Below, piece after piece: positions 33,851 through 45,420 of a DNA stretch of 64,000 nucleotides (within the stretch, counting starts at the first letter, position 1; every line of letters starts with the position of its first letter). The DNA comes from Heliocidaris erythrogramma (taxonomy: Eukaryota > Echinodermata > Echinoidea > Camarodonta > Echinometridae), in NCBI GenBank assembly GCA_025617745.1, contig CM046867.1, forward strand, positions 28,946,705 through 29,010,704, written 5' to 3'. The translations under genes and the position numbers were made by a program. Under the pieces are notes generated by a model. The model was not told the origin of the DNA and searched no databases. It saw nothing but the letters and a program-made list of their open reading frames with translations.

Positions 33851-36800
33851 GATCTGGCCAGCTGCTGTGTAAGAATCGTCTATATTTCTCACTATCTCAC
33901 CACCCCTTGCTTTCCTTAATATGTCAGTATTCTTCCTTTATTCGTCCTTGTCTGTTTTCAATTCATATTTTCATCTTTTTTCATATACTCATGTCTGTTT
34001 CTCTGTCTATATCTGTCTATATGTATGTTTCTGTCAATCGTCTATAAGAGACGTATATACTTTTTGATTTAGGAGACATGTCTGCCTGTACAATTTATAT
34101 ATTTTCACTAGACACTTGCCAATTTTGTTTGCCTAAACATTTGTAAGTTCTTTTCGATGCGATCTTCACTCCTACCATTCTCCTCTGGTTCTCAAAAGAA
34201 AATAAGCAATAACTAAAAGCAACAACACTATTTCCCCCAGAATGGCACATGGAGCGCATAGGGATACTGTATAATTTACGATGCGCTGTATAAATCTTTA
34301 TTATTATTATTATTATTATTGATACTGGTACTACATCAAACAATTCATAACATCCATTGCTCTCCTGTCTGGAAATAAAAGAAATATAGGCCTATATTTC
34401 CGTCAAGGTTACCTCCTATCTATCTCACGATTCGAATCCTTACTCGAGAGTGTGGATGATACCTCTCTAGTTTGACATCATGTCTGAGGTTACGAGGTCG
34501 TGACCTTAGCCATGATTGGCCGAAAGTTTCGCCCCTACTCCCATACAAGTCGGTCTTCATAAACGCCGGTACGGTGTGCGGTATTCTAAGCGCTGACCCG
34601 AGATCCGCCTTGAATGTGCTTCAGCTCTTCTCAAGGGTATATATTCAGTCGAACATGAAAAGTTAGAAAGTATATTTTAATTCATTTTCATTTTTATGTA
34701 AATCGTTGTAGACATAAGCCAAGTATTCCATATCATGATTGAAAAAAATGTCTACTCACAAAGTTGATTCATGACCATTTTCGAGACACGAATGTTCTTT
34801 CACTTTCATTACATGTATTACAATAATTTATATCAGTTAATGCTGTTGTCAGTATTATGCAAAAATATGAAACAATTATGAATAAAATGGGAGCAATGAA
34901 TAACAATACGATTCAGCTATCTAAAGAAATTCGAGTAATATACTGTTGATAGAGGTGGTTTGGGGGATAGGGTAATTAACGTTCATCCAGATATTCCGAG
35001 TCATCACTCATCTCTCACCTCACACATATCCTGCAAGAAAAAAACCACAAAATCCAATTCCATCATGGGAGGGTCTAACGTTTTTGTCACTGTCAAGTCT
35101 AAAATCTTCCACACTGCTTTGAAAAGGCGGTCTATTATGTGTCGATACGATTTTCATTCTTGCAAAACCTGGCACAAATTAATCACTCGCTCCAATATAA
35201 AAAAACTCCAAACCGACAAGATTAGGAAATCATTACTTCTTTGAATTACAGTGCATTGTCATTATCACCACCGGATTTCCGATTTCAACAATCATAATTT
35301 TCTTTTCAAAGAATCTAATGGGGATAGAATAGGCAAAACTCGTCCTTTTTATTTGAATAATCTCGTTTTTTGTGACATGATTGATCGTGTTATAAGCTTG
35401 ACAACACAAATTCTACAAAGTGCACACAACGGCGCGGCAATGCGTGCAATACACGAGGAGGCATGATTTTCTGGGCGCATGCCAGGTCATAATTATTCTT
35501 CAGTGTTGGACTACACCAACGTGGGTGAAGGAATTCGTCCATTTCGGAGAAATATTTGATATTTCAATACTGGAAATATTTATTTAGATGACAGGACAAT
35601 AAACAAACACGCAATATTATTCTTTGAACATACTGACAGATGAAATTTGATAGCACGGCTTCTGTTGGTCGAAATCGTGATCTGTCACTAAGCTTGAAGC
35701 TTTAAAAAGCAACTGGCAATATGAGATTTATAAATATTATTGCAAAACTTATTGCAATGTTGGAGAAATGGCATTCCCAAATAACATGTTGAATTAATTA
35801 AATTATTATAATAAATATACAGAAAGTTTTGTGTAAACACAAAATATACATTGTCCCGTTTCACGGTTATTCTACAAGCACTGATGATTTATTTACCACG
35901 TGAAATCAAAGGAATCTCAAGTCCATTTTCATCTTCTTTTTGCTCTCTTCTGCTAACCAGTGTCTTCTGGCAACGAAGGTCACTGGGCAATTTAATAAAT
36001 ATCTTATTAAATATCCAATTAATTATCAAGGGTAACAACAAATTTATGATTTACTTTGAAATTTTGAGACCACACACAACGGATTTATTCCAATCTCTTT
36101 CGATTCTTCCATTTTAACATGCTTCATGTTTCACACACCTGTCGCTTCGTTCCCCTCTTTGTGAAATGTCAATGTCAGTGACTTCTACGTCGGTTCAGTT
36201 TCATTTTTGATCAGTTTTTGGCATGTTCAGGCATGTCCGGAGTCTCCATCGTTGAAATGAACTATGAACATTGTTTGATTAAAGCAAATCAAATATTTCC
36301 GGTCGTATATAGCCGCATTATGATGGGAAAAGGGTCCTTCAAAATCCCATTGTTGTCGCGATGATAATGATGTGGTTTATCGTCGAGTTCTTTTCACCCT
36401 CTCGTGGAGCGTTACATTGGCCTTGTGCCCCGTGAAGGTTGGGGGAGGGCGTGCCCCTCATCGAATTGCAAAAAAAAAAAGAAGAAGAAGGAGAAGAAGG
36501 AGGAGGAGGAGGAGGAGGAGGAGGAAGAGGAGGAGGAGGAGGAGAAAGTATTAGATGGGGGTATAGTAAAAATGCAAGAGTTAATGTAAAAACAGCTATT
36601 TTTATTATCATTATTTGTAAGACTAGAACCCCCTCCGCCCCCGACTGGTTGCACGCTACACTACTGGAGTGCTATACTTACCAAGGGTCTAGAAATTGAA
36701 GTATAGTGTATAACATTAACCTGGATAAGAATGATAAGAATGATAAGATGATAAGAGCACTTCATTAGAATTGTTTTATAATTTGTTTTAAATTGATAGC

Positions 36801-39433
36801 CATAATTATTATCAGATCAAAGTCGATTGCATTGGAATGCCGCTTTCGTTTTATCCATGGATTTTGGGCATCATATAAGTTTGTATAGATCAAACTGTTT
36901 AAAGTCATGCAATGTAAGGTCAAGGTAATTTTATGAAGCTGATGTACAAAGTACTTAATTTGAATGTGTCTCAAGACAACATTTCTCTCCAAACACTGTT
37001 ACGTGCATACAATAAATGCTGTGTATGCAAATGCAGTAAAGAAGTAAAATAAGATTTACTTTGATAAGATTATGAATATCACTTTGAGAATTGTTTGACG
37101 ATAATATTTGGCAGACATATTATAAACAGTCGACCGCATTGGAATGTCGCTTTCGTTTCATTCATGGAGTTTTTGCTATATAACAAAGACTGTATGTTGA
37201 ATGCTTTACAAATAATTTATACTTAGGTCTACATGAAGTTCGTATCAATGTACTTTAGAATGTTTTTAACCTTATTTCTGTTTTCGCATTAAACAAAGTA
37301 TTTAGGGCAGGCGTGTTAGCATAAATATACCGATTTCATTTCTGAAATCAATATGCAGTTTACATAATAGGCCTACATTAACACATTATAAGTTGTTAGC
37401 TTTGAGCATCTACATAAAATTACAATTTAGAATATCTAAAAATTAATATGCTCTTGACACGTGATATTGAGAATGTGTGAGAAATTGATATTGTTGTGGG
37501 TGGTGTACTATAATATGAATAGGTTTGTTATTTCTAGGTTTAACCAGTTCATGAATTTATTCAAAATTCGCGTCTACCGTACTTTAATGTTTCATAGCTC
37601 CATTTATATATCAGAACGAAATCGCAAACATGAAAGAAATGTGTACATACTTCGCGGGTCATTTAACCGTTCATGGTATTACCCCGGGCAAATCCTGATC
37701 GGTTAAAAAGCCGAGTTGGTAGCCCAAACATTGAAACTAACCGGAATACCATTTTCTCTAAAAGCCCAATAATTTTGACCAAACTATAGCTCTGGTATAT
37801 CACAAAGAAATTAACAAATGAATGGATGAAAAGAAATATGTGAACTGTACCTCTTACAGTGGCATATTAACCAATATCAACCAATGAAATTTAGCCCTTC
37901 AATGGATGTCGGTATAATTACCAAAGCATTTTTGTTGTCAGTAAAATGAATCAATCATCATTTTTGACACCAAGTATTGTACTTTTGTTCCTTTCAAAGT
38001 GTGGATGACGACACAACGAACTCGCTGAACTCTGCTGCTGTGACCGGTTTCTACATGATATGGGTATATGTTGTACTTTAGGTTCTATTTTTCTATAAGT
38101 TTTCCTGTTTTCACACAAATCAAATTATTAGCAAGACTGGATTGCCTTTAACATGCATTCATGTACGAGGTGGGGGTAGGGGTGTTGGAGCCCCCCTGAG
38201 GATTTTAAATGTGCCAATACGGGCAGCGAGGTGCCCGAAAATCCTCATATTTGGACAGTTTATGCCCGAATGTGTAATTTTAAAAAGTGTCAAAATTGTT
38301 TGTTTGCTTGCAAGATATGAAACTGGAAACTTGATATTCGGGGGAAAAAGCATCAGCCACTCGTGAAATTGTGCCCGTAAGCCTATGCATGCATTATATT
38401 AGTCAGTATCTCTATGGGATAATGAATGTACGTACTTTGTAAGTATATTTGTGAAAGAGAAAGAAACTCGGTAACCTTACTGGTTTTATTGACTAGTTGA
38501 TGAACAAGATAAACTATGCATCGAGTTCAGCTAATAAGAGGTATTGCTGCTGATTCTCTATCAGAATCAAGTGTGTTTATTTTGTTCCCAATAAATATTC
38601 ATTATCCCTTAAAAAAATGGCGGGAAGTCCCCATGACCCATTCACAATTATGATGATTGCAGAAAACGGTGAAATATGTTTCATAATGAGAAAAGAAAGA
38701 AATATTTTTGTCTATTGATTAACGGAGGAAGCGGTTTGTTGACAAAGCGTTCGCCGCTTACAATAATCATGAAGACCTAATTTACCCACCCAAAATACCC
38801 CGGAATGTAGTATTGCATTAATTTGATAGTCGAAGGCGGGATTTCTTTGACGTTCATAAGGGCTAGGAATTAGAAGGAATGGAGGGGTTAAGCAATCGCA
38901 CCATGATGAAGTCATGTTTACATTCAGTCTCATTCTGTTAGAGGTTCTGTTGACATTCTACGGTGTCTTCAAAAGAAGTTAAACGTGGCATATTAATCAA
39001 ATATTGTGACGTCATTGCGGCTTGCGCAAGTTCAACATCGGCTCGACTAGTATAATATGCACAGATGAGATGCACGCCAATAACGGTATTTCAAGTTTCT
39101 TGCGTGCATTCAAAATATACAGCCATGGAAAAAATTATTAAACCATGCATGGTTACTGATAGTGTTATTTTTGTGGTAAGAAGGAAATAAAATTACATAA
39201 AAGCAAGGTATAATTGCTGGAATTTGGTATTCATTCAATGAAATACAAAGACAAATCATTTTTATAATTTTGTATGCATATTATGGAACCCTTATTACAG
39301 AAGCTTGGTCTAATAAATTTTTCCAGAGCTGTACGTACTGTTTATATGTTACTGTGTCCAAAGAAGGCGGAAGATGATTTATACTTTGCCCATTTCAAAC
39401 GCTAACATTATTTTCGTTGCTTTCGACCGTGTT
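33851..39433. other. Intergenic region, no gene seen
   Basis: Mostly AT-rich. A SINE/LINE-type tail (GCGCTGTATAAATCTTTATT plus (ATT)n) lies at about 34,279-34,322. A (GGA)n tract lies at about 36,480-36,546. Two diverged direct copies of an 80-bp block occur at about 36,822-36,900 and 37,125-37,200. Nothing else has coding character. Confidence 0.6.
36480..36546. repeat. (GGA)n / (GAA)n trinucleotide repeat
   Basis: A nearly uninterrupted AGG/GAA run. All long frames across it (poly-Arg, poly-Glu, poly-Gly; poly-Ser on the other strand) are repeat translations. Confidence 0.9.
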
Positions 39434-39899
39434 CCAGGGCCCTGTTTCATAAAACTTATCAATAACAAGTCACAATGACTGTTATTAGCTACTGAAATCA
39501 TAGCATTTTATTGGTTTAGAGCAAGTTTGTCATAGATATTTTGCCTTTGTTATCAGTGGCGGATCCAGGGGGGGGGGGGCACAGGGGGCACGTGCCCCCC
39601 GCCCCCCCCCCCAAGAGGCCCTTTTTTGCATGTCAGGGAATTATGGAGGGAAACTGGACCCCCATAACCCCCCCCCCCCCCCCCACTGAGCGAATTTTGA
39701 AGGTCTGGCGAAAAATGTTTTTGTCGACACCCCCCCCCCCCCCGCCACTGAGCGACTTTTCGAGAAGCTGGCGAGACCAAAAAAATACGGGTCTACCTTT
39801 TCCAAAAGTTGACAAACCTTCATGCCCCCCCCCCCCCGTCATGAAATCCTGGATCCGCCACTGGTTATTGATAACACGTTTTATGAAACGGGGCCCTGG
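39434..39899. mobile_element. Fold-back element with CCAGGGCCC ends, host of a nested MITE
   Basis: The left end CCAGGGCCCTGTTTCATAAA and the right end (minus sense CCAGGGCCCCGTTTCATAAA) are inverted repeats. They continue through TTATCAATAAC. The element is interrupted at 39,554-39,863. Without the insert it would be about 150 bp, like the copy at 2.0 kb. No target duplication was recognised. Confidence 0.75.
39554..39863. mobile_element. Nested poly(G/C) MITE with 5-bp target duplication
   Basis: Perfect 16-bp terminal inverted repeats CAGTGGCGGATCCAGG / CCTGGATCCGCCACTG, flanked by GTTAT on both sides (39,549-39,553 and 39,864-39,868). The interior has G and C runs and repeated GAGCGAATTTTGAAGGTCTGGCG-like modules separated by C runs. 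The Gly- and Pro-rich frames on both strands are not genes. Confidence 0.85.
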
Positions 39900-40305
39900 A
39901 TGCATTCATATTGCTCAGTACTCATTTCAAAACACTTCCTCTACATGACTATTCTTGCCCATTTTTGTTTATAGCCACTTGTTTTTGTTTGTAATATTAT
40001 TTAATAGGCCTGCAAAATGTCACCTTTATGCTTGTTATTGACATGACTCAAAACCTTAGAAGGGGCTTTTCCTTCATCATGTTCATGTTATTATGTTGCT
40101 TGTATACATCATGTCCTCCAGCCCCACCCCATTATATACGTTATTTGCCCTCTCATCCACCACTCCCCCATCTCTCTCTCTTTGTCTCTGTCTCTCTATT
40201 TCTCTCTCTTCCTCCCTCCCTCTCCCCTCTCATTCTCCCATCCCCTTTCTCCCTCGACCCTCTCTCCCATCGTATTCGTTTCTTCCACCTATATTATTGT
40301 TGATA

Positions 40306-40336
<31 letters not shown>

Positions 40337-41611
40337 GCTGTTTCTAATATTTCCTGTTTCTCTTCAAATCTCATTTCCTCACGCTCTCTCAAAGACTGTT
40401 ATTCATACACATCAAGCAAAGTACATTATGTCTTTGAGACATTTTTACATTAGTGTCGCAGAGCGTTGCATGTGACAAATCCTGTACACTTTCTTTCCTT
40501 TTTTTCGAACATTTTTTATGTTCAGACGACATCCAACCAGTTGTTCCTATTGGCGATGTCTCATGGGGATTCCACGCCTTTCTCTCTGCCGACTCCAAGC
40601 CGTCTCAAAGACTACCGACATCAATTCGAATTAACTCTCTCCTGCACCTCATATTCCACATATCTGGATAATCAGAACATGGCATTATTTTCAGCTCTCA
40701 GTTCTACTTTCGTTCGAGGATTAGCCATGGATTTCTTCCAGATTGCATTATTAATTGAGTACTTGATTCGAGGAGCAGAATCTATGAATTTCCTCCGCGG
40801 TTTTTACAGGGATGGCATGTTGATAAGCACTACAGCAATCACGATTCTAATTCGAAATGAATGGACCAATGTGTGTGATCTTGTCATTTTTATTTTTTCT
40901 ATTTTGAATCTTGTACACATAATTTTGTTCTCATTGTTTCCACAGCCTATTTTGTCTGTCATATTGTCCTTGTTATACAGGCAAAAATAATTTGAGGTTT
41001 TCTTGCATCACTTTGCTAGAAGTAGCTTACAACGATAATCAATAACAGCAACATATTTATTGTAAACGTGTTTTTCTTGAATATTATCTCTTCAGCATGT
41101 CGACGCATGTCCATCAACTAGAAAAGATCAACCTCTAGCCTTAGTTTCTCCATATAGGAATATACGTCATTGTCATTGATGATAAAAGTAAGAATACGAA
41201 TCAATACGTCATGAAAAGAAATTACAAGGTTTCTTTTTCAAGAAAAGTAATCTCCGAAAGAATTTTGAATGTCTAATCGCGGTCCATTTTCTACACTACC
41301 GCCTCTAACGGTCTTCTTACTTTTCCATCGAAGTAAATTACCGATTGAGCCAGTGTTGTTCGAATTTCGCCCAAGACGAGTGATCGATAATCGGATTGAT
41401 CGGAAAGTGTTCTTGATTCGGTCTCGCTTGAGCGGATTTCCTGCATAGGGTAATCTCTTTTGTTAAACTGCCTCTTTTCAATTATAATACTTTCACCCCA
41501 GAGCTTAGTTTGTTTACTTGTAAATGTTATAGACTCTGTAAGGGTTCTACGACCCATCATCCAGCGACAATTGCTCGGCATTCATTTTCGTGAACTCGCC
41601 AATCCTAAACT
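39900..41611. other. Intergenic region, no confident gene
   Basis: A CT-rich stretch at 40,150-40,262 and (AAT)n at about 40,309-40,336. Overlapping plus-strand frames at 40,453-40,990 include an acceptor-led segment (TTTTTATGTTCAG then DDIQPVVPIGDVSWGFHAFL). It ends after 49 codons without support from neighbours. Confidence 0.45.
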
Positions 41612-42520
41612 TAAAGGAGAATTAAGCCCTGATTACAAATTTACTTATATTGGAAGGTGTAATATATTCCTACTTATTGGCCTAAATCATTTTCTAATAA
41701 GATATCAGAAAAGGGTATAAATAAAGATATTCCAACACCGGTATCGTCTCCTACTCATTTACATGGGGGCTGCAATTTTCTTGCTGATTTGGAGTTGTAC
41801 ATGAACCATTGAGAAATGTTCCAGTCAGGAAGATATTTTGAATCCAAATCCTAAATTGATTTTCTTCATTACCTAAAATCCCATATGTGACGGAAAATAT
41901 AAAGTGGGTGTTTACATGTATTATAAAAATTAAATCTTTATAATGATACTTTTAAATTGTCTGGTTTTGCTTAACAAAAATCTATTTTCTTGGGTTTGCC
42001 AAACAGAGCAGAACATAATATATGCAGCATGCATTCTGACTTTTCAAGTCCCATTATCCGAAAGCAGGTGAATGCATAGTTTGCCGCTATAGATACTCAG
42101 GGAAGAAGCATCCATAAAATTTGAATTAATTTGCTCCGTCCCATACGCCCAGTATCGAGAAAATAGATTTCTATTAAGCGAATATCGATTTTCAACAGAA
42201 ATATATAAGGAAATCTTCAGTTTAAAAATAAATTGACATATCTATTCTATATTTTTAATCTCAAATGGGTTTTTAATCTTGAAAAAGGCAATTGAGCATT
42301 TGGATTAAGAAAATCTTCTTGTACACATAAACAAAATGGCAGCCCCCATGTGCTGCTAGCAGACGATACATATTGCTAGCAGATGGTAAATTTTGCTCAG
42401 AAAAATTTGATTCGTATCGATCTCGTATATTTTGACGCGAAGCCATATAGTCTAACAAGTAGGAATAAATAACACCTTTAAACACTATCGTCTTTATTTT
42501 TGAGCGTAATTCTCCTTTAA
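41612..42520. mobile_element. Long-TIR TTAA-flanked element
   Basis: The ends TTAAAGGAGAATTA (41,612-41,625) and TAATTCTCCTTTAA (42,507-42,520) are a perfect 14-bp inverted repeat. Inverted similarity continues inward for about 180 bp, including GGTGTAATATATTCCTACTT versus GGTGTTATTTATTCCTACTT and ACATGGGGGCTGC on both sides. The outermost TTAA suggests a TTAA target. No transposase frame. Confidence 0.75.
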
Positions 42521-42539
42521 CCACTGGAACACTTTAATT

Positions 42540-42672
42540 AACCGAACCCTAAATAGTAATTCTAAACCTAGCCTAAAATCAAATTGCAACCTAGCCTAAC
42601 TCTAACTCTATATCTTTGACGAAATAAAACCCGGAGAAATTGTCGCCGGAGCATGTTGTCGGAGCACCTCTG
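42540..42672 (-). repeat. CTCCGGC repeat, minus-strand copy
   Basis: The reverse complement reads GGTGCTCCGACAACATGCTCC, GGCGACAATTTCTCCGGG, TTTTATTTCGTCAAAGAT. It closely parallels 12,535-12,590 and is followed by TTAGRGTTAG-like units. It is half of the element seen at 12.5 kb. Confidence 0.6.
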
Positions 42673-43176
42673 TCATGAATGGCTGCAGTTTGAACCTAGC
42701 ACAAAACGGTGATTCCATGTTCAAGACGAAGGATTCTTTCGAGACGGGATCACACCGTCATCATCAAATTTAATCGCCATCACTTGTGTTTCCATGGCAA
42801 TAGAGGAACACACTTTGTAAGGCAAAATTTGACGAAGTTTGATAAAGGACACCATCCAAGCATCCATGCGCATCATCTTCTTCAAACAGTTCTGGAGGTC
42901 ACCTCACGCTCAGGACATCATCGTCATGTCTTGGGAAACACCTTGAGAATTCCTTGGAAGATGTTTAACATTCATGGCATTCCGATGGTCATTACGTCTT
43001 TGAAGTTATCGATTTTCACGCTTTGCTAATGAAGCCGTAGATCTATCATGTCTATAGAGGTCTTCTTCGACGAAAGTCACGACACAGACAATCGATGCAG
43101 ATTAATGATTTTGATTTTCAAGATATCATTTATTTTCATTGTTTATTGCACCTGCATGGTTTAATTTTCACTTAGC

Positions 43177-43197
43177 GGGGGGGGGGGGGGGGGGGGG
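43177..43197. repeat. Poly(G) run, 21 G
   Basis: An uninterrupted G run in otherwise AT-rich sequence. It could form a G-quadruplex. Run length is prone to sequencing error. Confidence 0.8.
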
Positions 43198-43335
43198 ATG
43201 CACCACCTCTCCGGTTGGTGCCGTTTTCTATTATCACTTTGATTTTCCTCTCTATATCATATTAACAAGAAAAGTTTTACTCCTCCCACCACCCTGACGT
43301 GCCAACAATTCAACCAATGAGTTTTACCATGTGTA

Positions 43336-45420
43336 TATTTTTATTTTATTTTTTATTTTTTTAATTTCATTTATTTTCCATTTTCAACATAATATAACGT
43401 AATTACATCATAAATAATATCATAAACCATTTTCAAAAATATAAAGACAAACGTAAATACATCGTAAATAATATAAACAAAATGCATGTAATAACAATTA
43501 TTTACATTCAGCGTAATTTTCAAAAAAAAAAATAAATAATATATAAATGCTGAAAATGGAGGGGAATGCTAAAAAGCAAGGCTTGTATTTTGCAAACCCC
43601 TCAAAAAAAAATTGTGCAATTTATATAGCAAGTATACATTTAAAAAAATACATACACACCCTAACACCCCCGCATACACCAAAAATAATAACTGCAACAC
43701 CTCCCTCCCCCCAAAAAATTAACTTATCCCCACAGAAAAGAGAAAAAAGAAAATGACGAACGAAAGAAGACGGACAACACCAAAGAGAACAAGGAGAGAG
43801 AGAAACAAAAACAAAAACAAAAACAAAAACAGAAACAAAAACAAAAACATACACACACCCAATGGAAATAACAAAACAAAAGAAAAACAAACAAAAAGAA
43901 CGCTGGCTTATTATAGAAAAGAAGGAAAGATAGATATAGAGAGCATGCGCAGTATTGGGGACGAAACACGATTTGAAATATGAAGCAAAAATTGAATAAA
44001 ATTATAACAGAATGCAGGATGCAGAATTAACAGAGAATTTACCATAAGTCATGGGGATGATGATGATTCCATCTAAAAGTTTTAAGTTTCAATCAGTCAG
44101 TTTCCTACCAAGAATCAATTTGATTCCCGGTAAGAAAACCAAAAGAAAAGTCTTTAGTTGTTTCTTGAATGAGTGTGAACTGGGAGCATCTTTAATATTC
44201 GAATTAAGATTATTCCAAAATTTTGGTCCGGTGAAAGTAAATATAGATTTTGTGAAGATAGTTCTAGTAAGGGGTAAATGAAATTCATTTGATTGTCGTG
44301 TGGAGTATTTATGAATAGCCATATTCTTACAAAATATATCACTAAATAGTGCAGGTAACAAATTATTATTTAATTTATACATGAACTGACCGAGATTATG
44401 ACGATACAAATCTTGTATTTTTAAGATTTTATTTTCAAAAAATAGTGGGTCCGTGTGTGATTTCCAGGATAGATTTGATATGATACGGACTGCCTTTTTC
44501 TGTAATAATAGGATTCTATCAAGATAAGTAGAATGTGTGTTGCCCCAAGCAACTAAACCATAATTTAAATAGGGCAATATTAATGTAGAGTATAAAGTTA
44601 GAAGAGTAAATTTTGGAAAATAATTCTTTAATTTATTTAAGACTCCTATATTTCGGGAAATCGTTTGACATACACTGTCTACATGGGATTTCCAAGAGAG
44701 TTTATTATCTATGATTAAACCTAAAAATTTCATGGAAGAGACTTCCTCTATAAGCATATCATCTAAAATGATATTATCGGGTAAATTATTTAAAGAGTTA
44801 CTGAATGTCATTAGTTTAGTTTTCTGAAGATTGAGGGAGAGTTTATTGGCTCTTATCCAATGAAGTAATTTTCTGAGCTCAGAGGTTAAAACATTTGCCA
44901 ATGTATGAGGGTTAGTGTGCGACAAAAAACATTAGAATCGTCGGCAAACAATATGAAAGAAAGGATATCTGAAGAATTACTAATGTCATTAATATAAATT
45001 GAAAATAACAAGGGGCCAAGCAAGCTACCCTGAGGAACACCACAATTTACAGATAATTTGGAAGAACACTGACCATTTATGGATACAAATTGCTTTCGAT
45101 TTGTAAGGTAGCTCCTGAACCACTCCAAGGCCTTCCCGCGGATACCATAATGGTTTAATTTGTGTAAAAGAATTTTGTGGTCAATGGTATCGAAGGCCTT
45201 GGAGAAGTCCAGGAACACACCCACAGTGTGTTGAAATTTGTCAATTGCTTTGGCAGCTTTATCAATAAAGGTAAGAATAGCATGAGAAGTGCTATGGTTT
45301 TGGCGAAAACCAAACTGAGAACACAGTATGATCGATGTATGAATCATGATATCTCTATTCTCTTTCATTACGGACATAGGAAAGAAGAAGAAGTCAGAGC
45401 AGTGGTTTCGGAGATGATCT
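43336..45420 (-). mobile_element. 5'-truncated non-LTR retrotransposon (LINE)
   Basis: The minus-strand RT frame (44,089-45,377) is followed by a 0.75-kb AT-rich 3'UTR containing an (AAAAAC)n-type tract (43,803-43,851, plus sense). An A-rich tail lies at about 43,336-43,380 (minus sense). The endonuclease and N-terminal half are missing. No target duplication was recognised, so the ends are approximate. Confidence 0.8.
44089..45377 (-). pseudogene. LINE reverse transcriptase, one frameshift
   Basis: CR1/jockey-type RT in two frames. The upstream part (45,377-44,886) begins around SQFGFRQNHSTSHA and has motif A FLDFSKAFDTIDH, motif B CGVPQGSLLGPLLF and the catalytic FADD. The downstream part (44,925-44,089) carries the NKLSLNLQKTK thumb region and C-terminal domain, ending before the 3'UTR. 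The frames cross at an A6 run (44,924-44,929, plus strand). One base fewer than expected there moves the frame right after FADDSNVF, so the copy is dead or carries a homopolymer sequencing error. The N-terminal RT motifs and AP endonuclease are absent. Clade assignment between CR1, jockey and Daphne is not possible by eye. Confidence 0.85.

Noticed and set aside
33185-33872. Overlapping Phe/Ser/Leu-rich frames of up to 156 codons resembling membrane proteins
   Set aside because: They translate degenerate pyrimidine repeats; the same run reads similarly in several frames and the composition follows the DNA.
36339-36699. Frames with poly-Arg, poly-Glu, poly-Gly, poly-Pro and poly-Ser
   Set aside because: All are readings of the (GGA)n tract on one strand or the other.
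39541-39948. Pro- and Gly-rich frames of up to 135 codons on both strands
   Set aside because: They lie in the nested MITE and its C/G runs; no start, domain or conservation argument supports them.
40453-40990. Two plus-strand frames (72 and 174 codons), one with an acceptor-led start DDIQPVVPIGDVSWG
   Set aside because: They overlap in different frames, have no recognisable domain and no neighbouring exon or poly(A) support.
43803-43851. Regular (AAAAAC)n spacing as a CRISPR-like or phased array
   Set aside because: A simple hexanucleotide microsatellite in a LINE 3'UTR; no spacers, and the window is eukaryotic.
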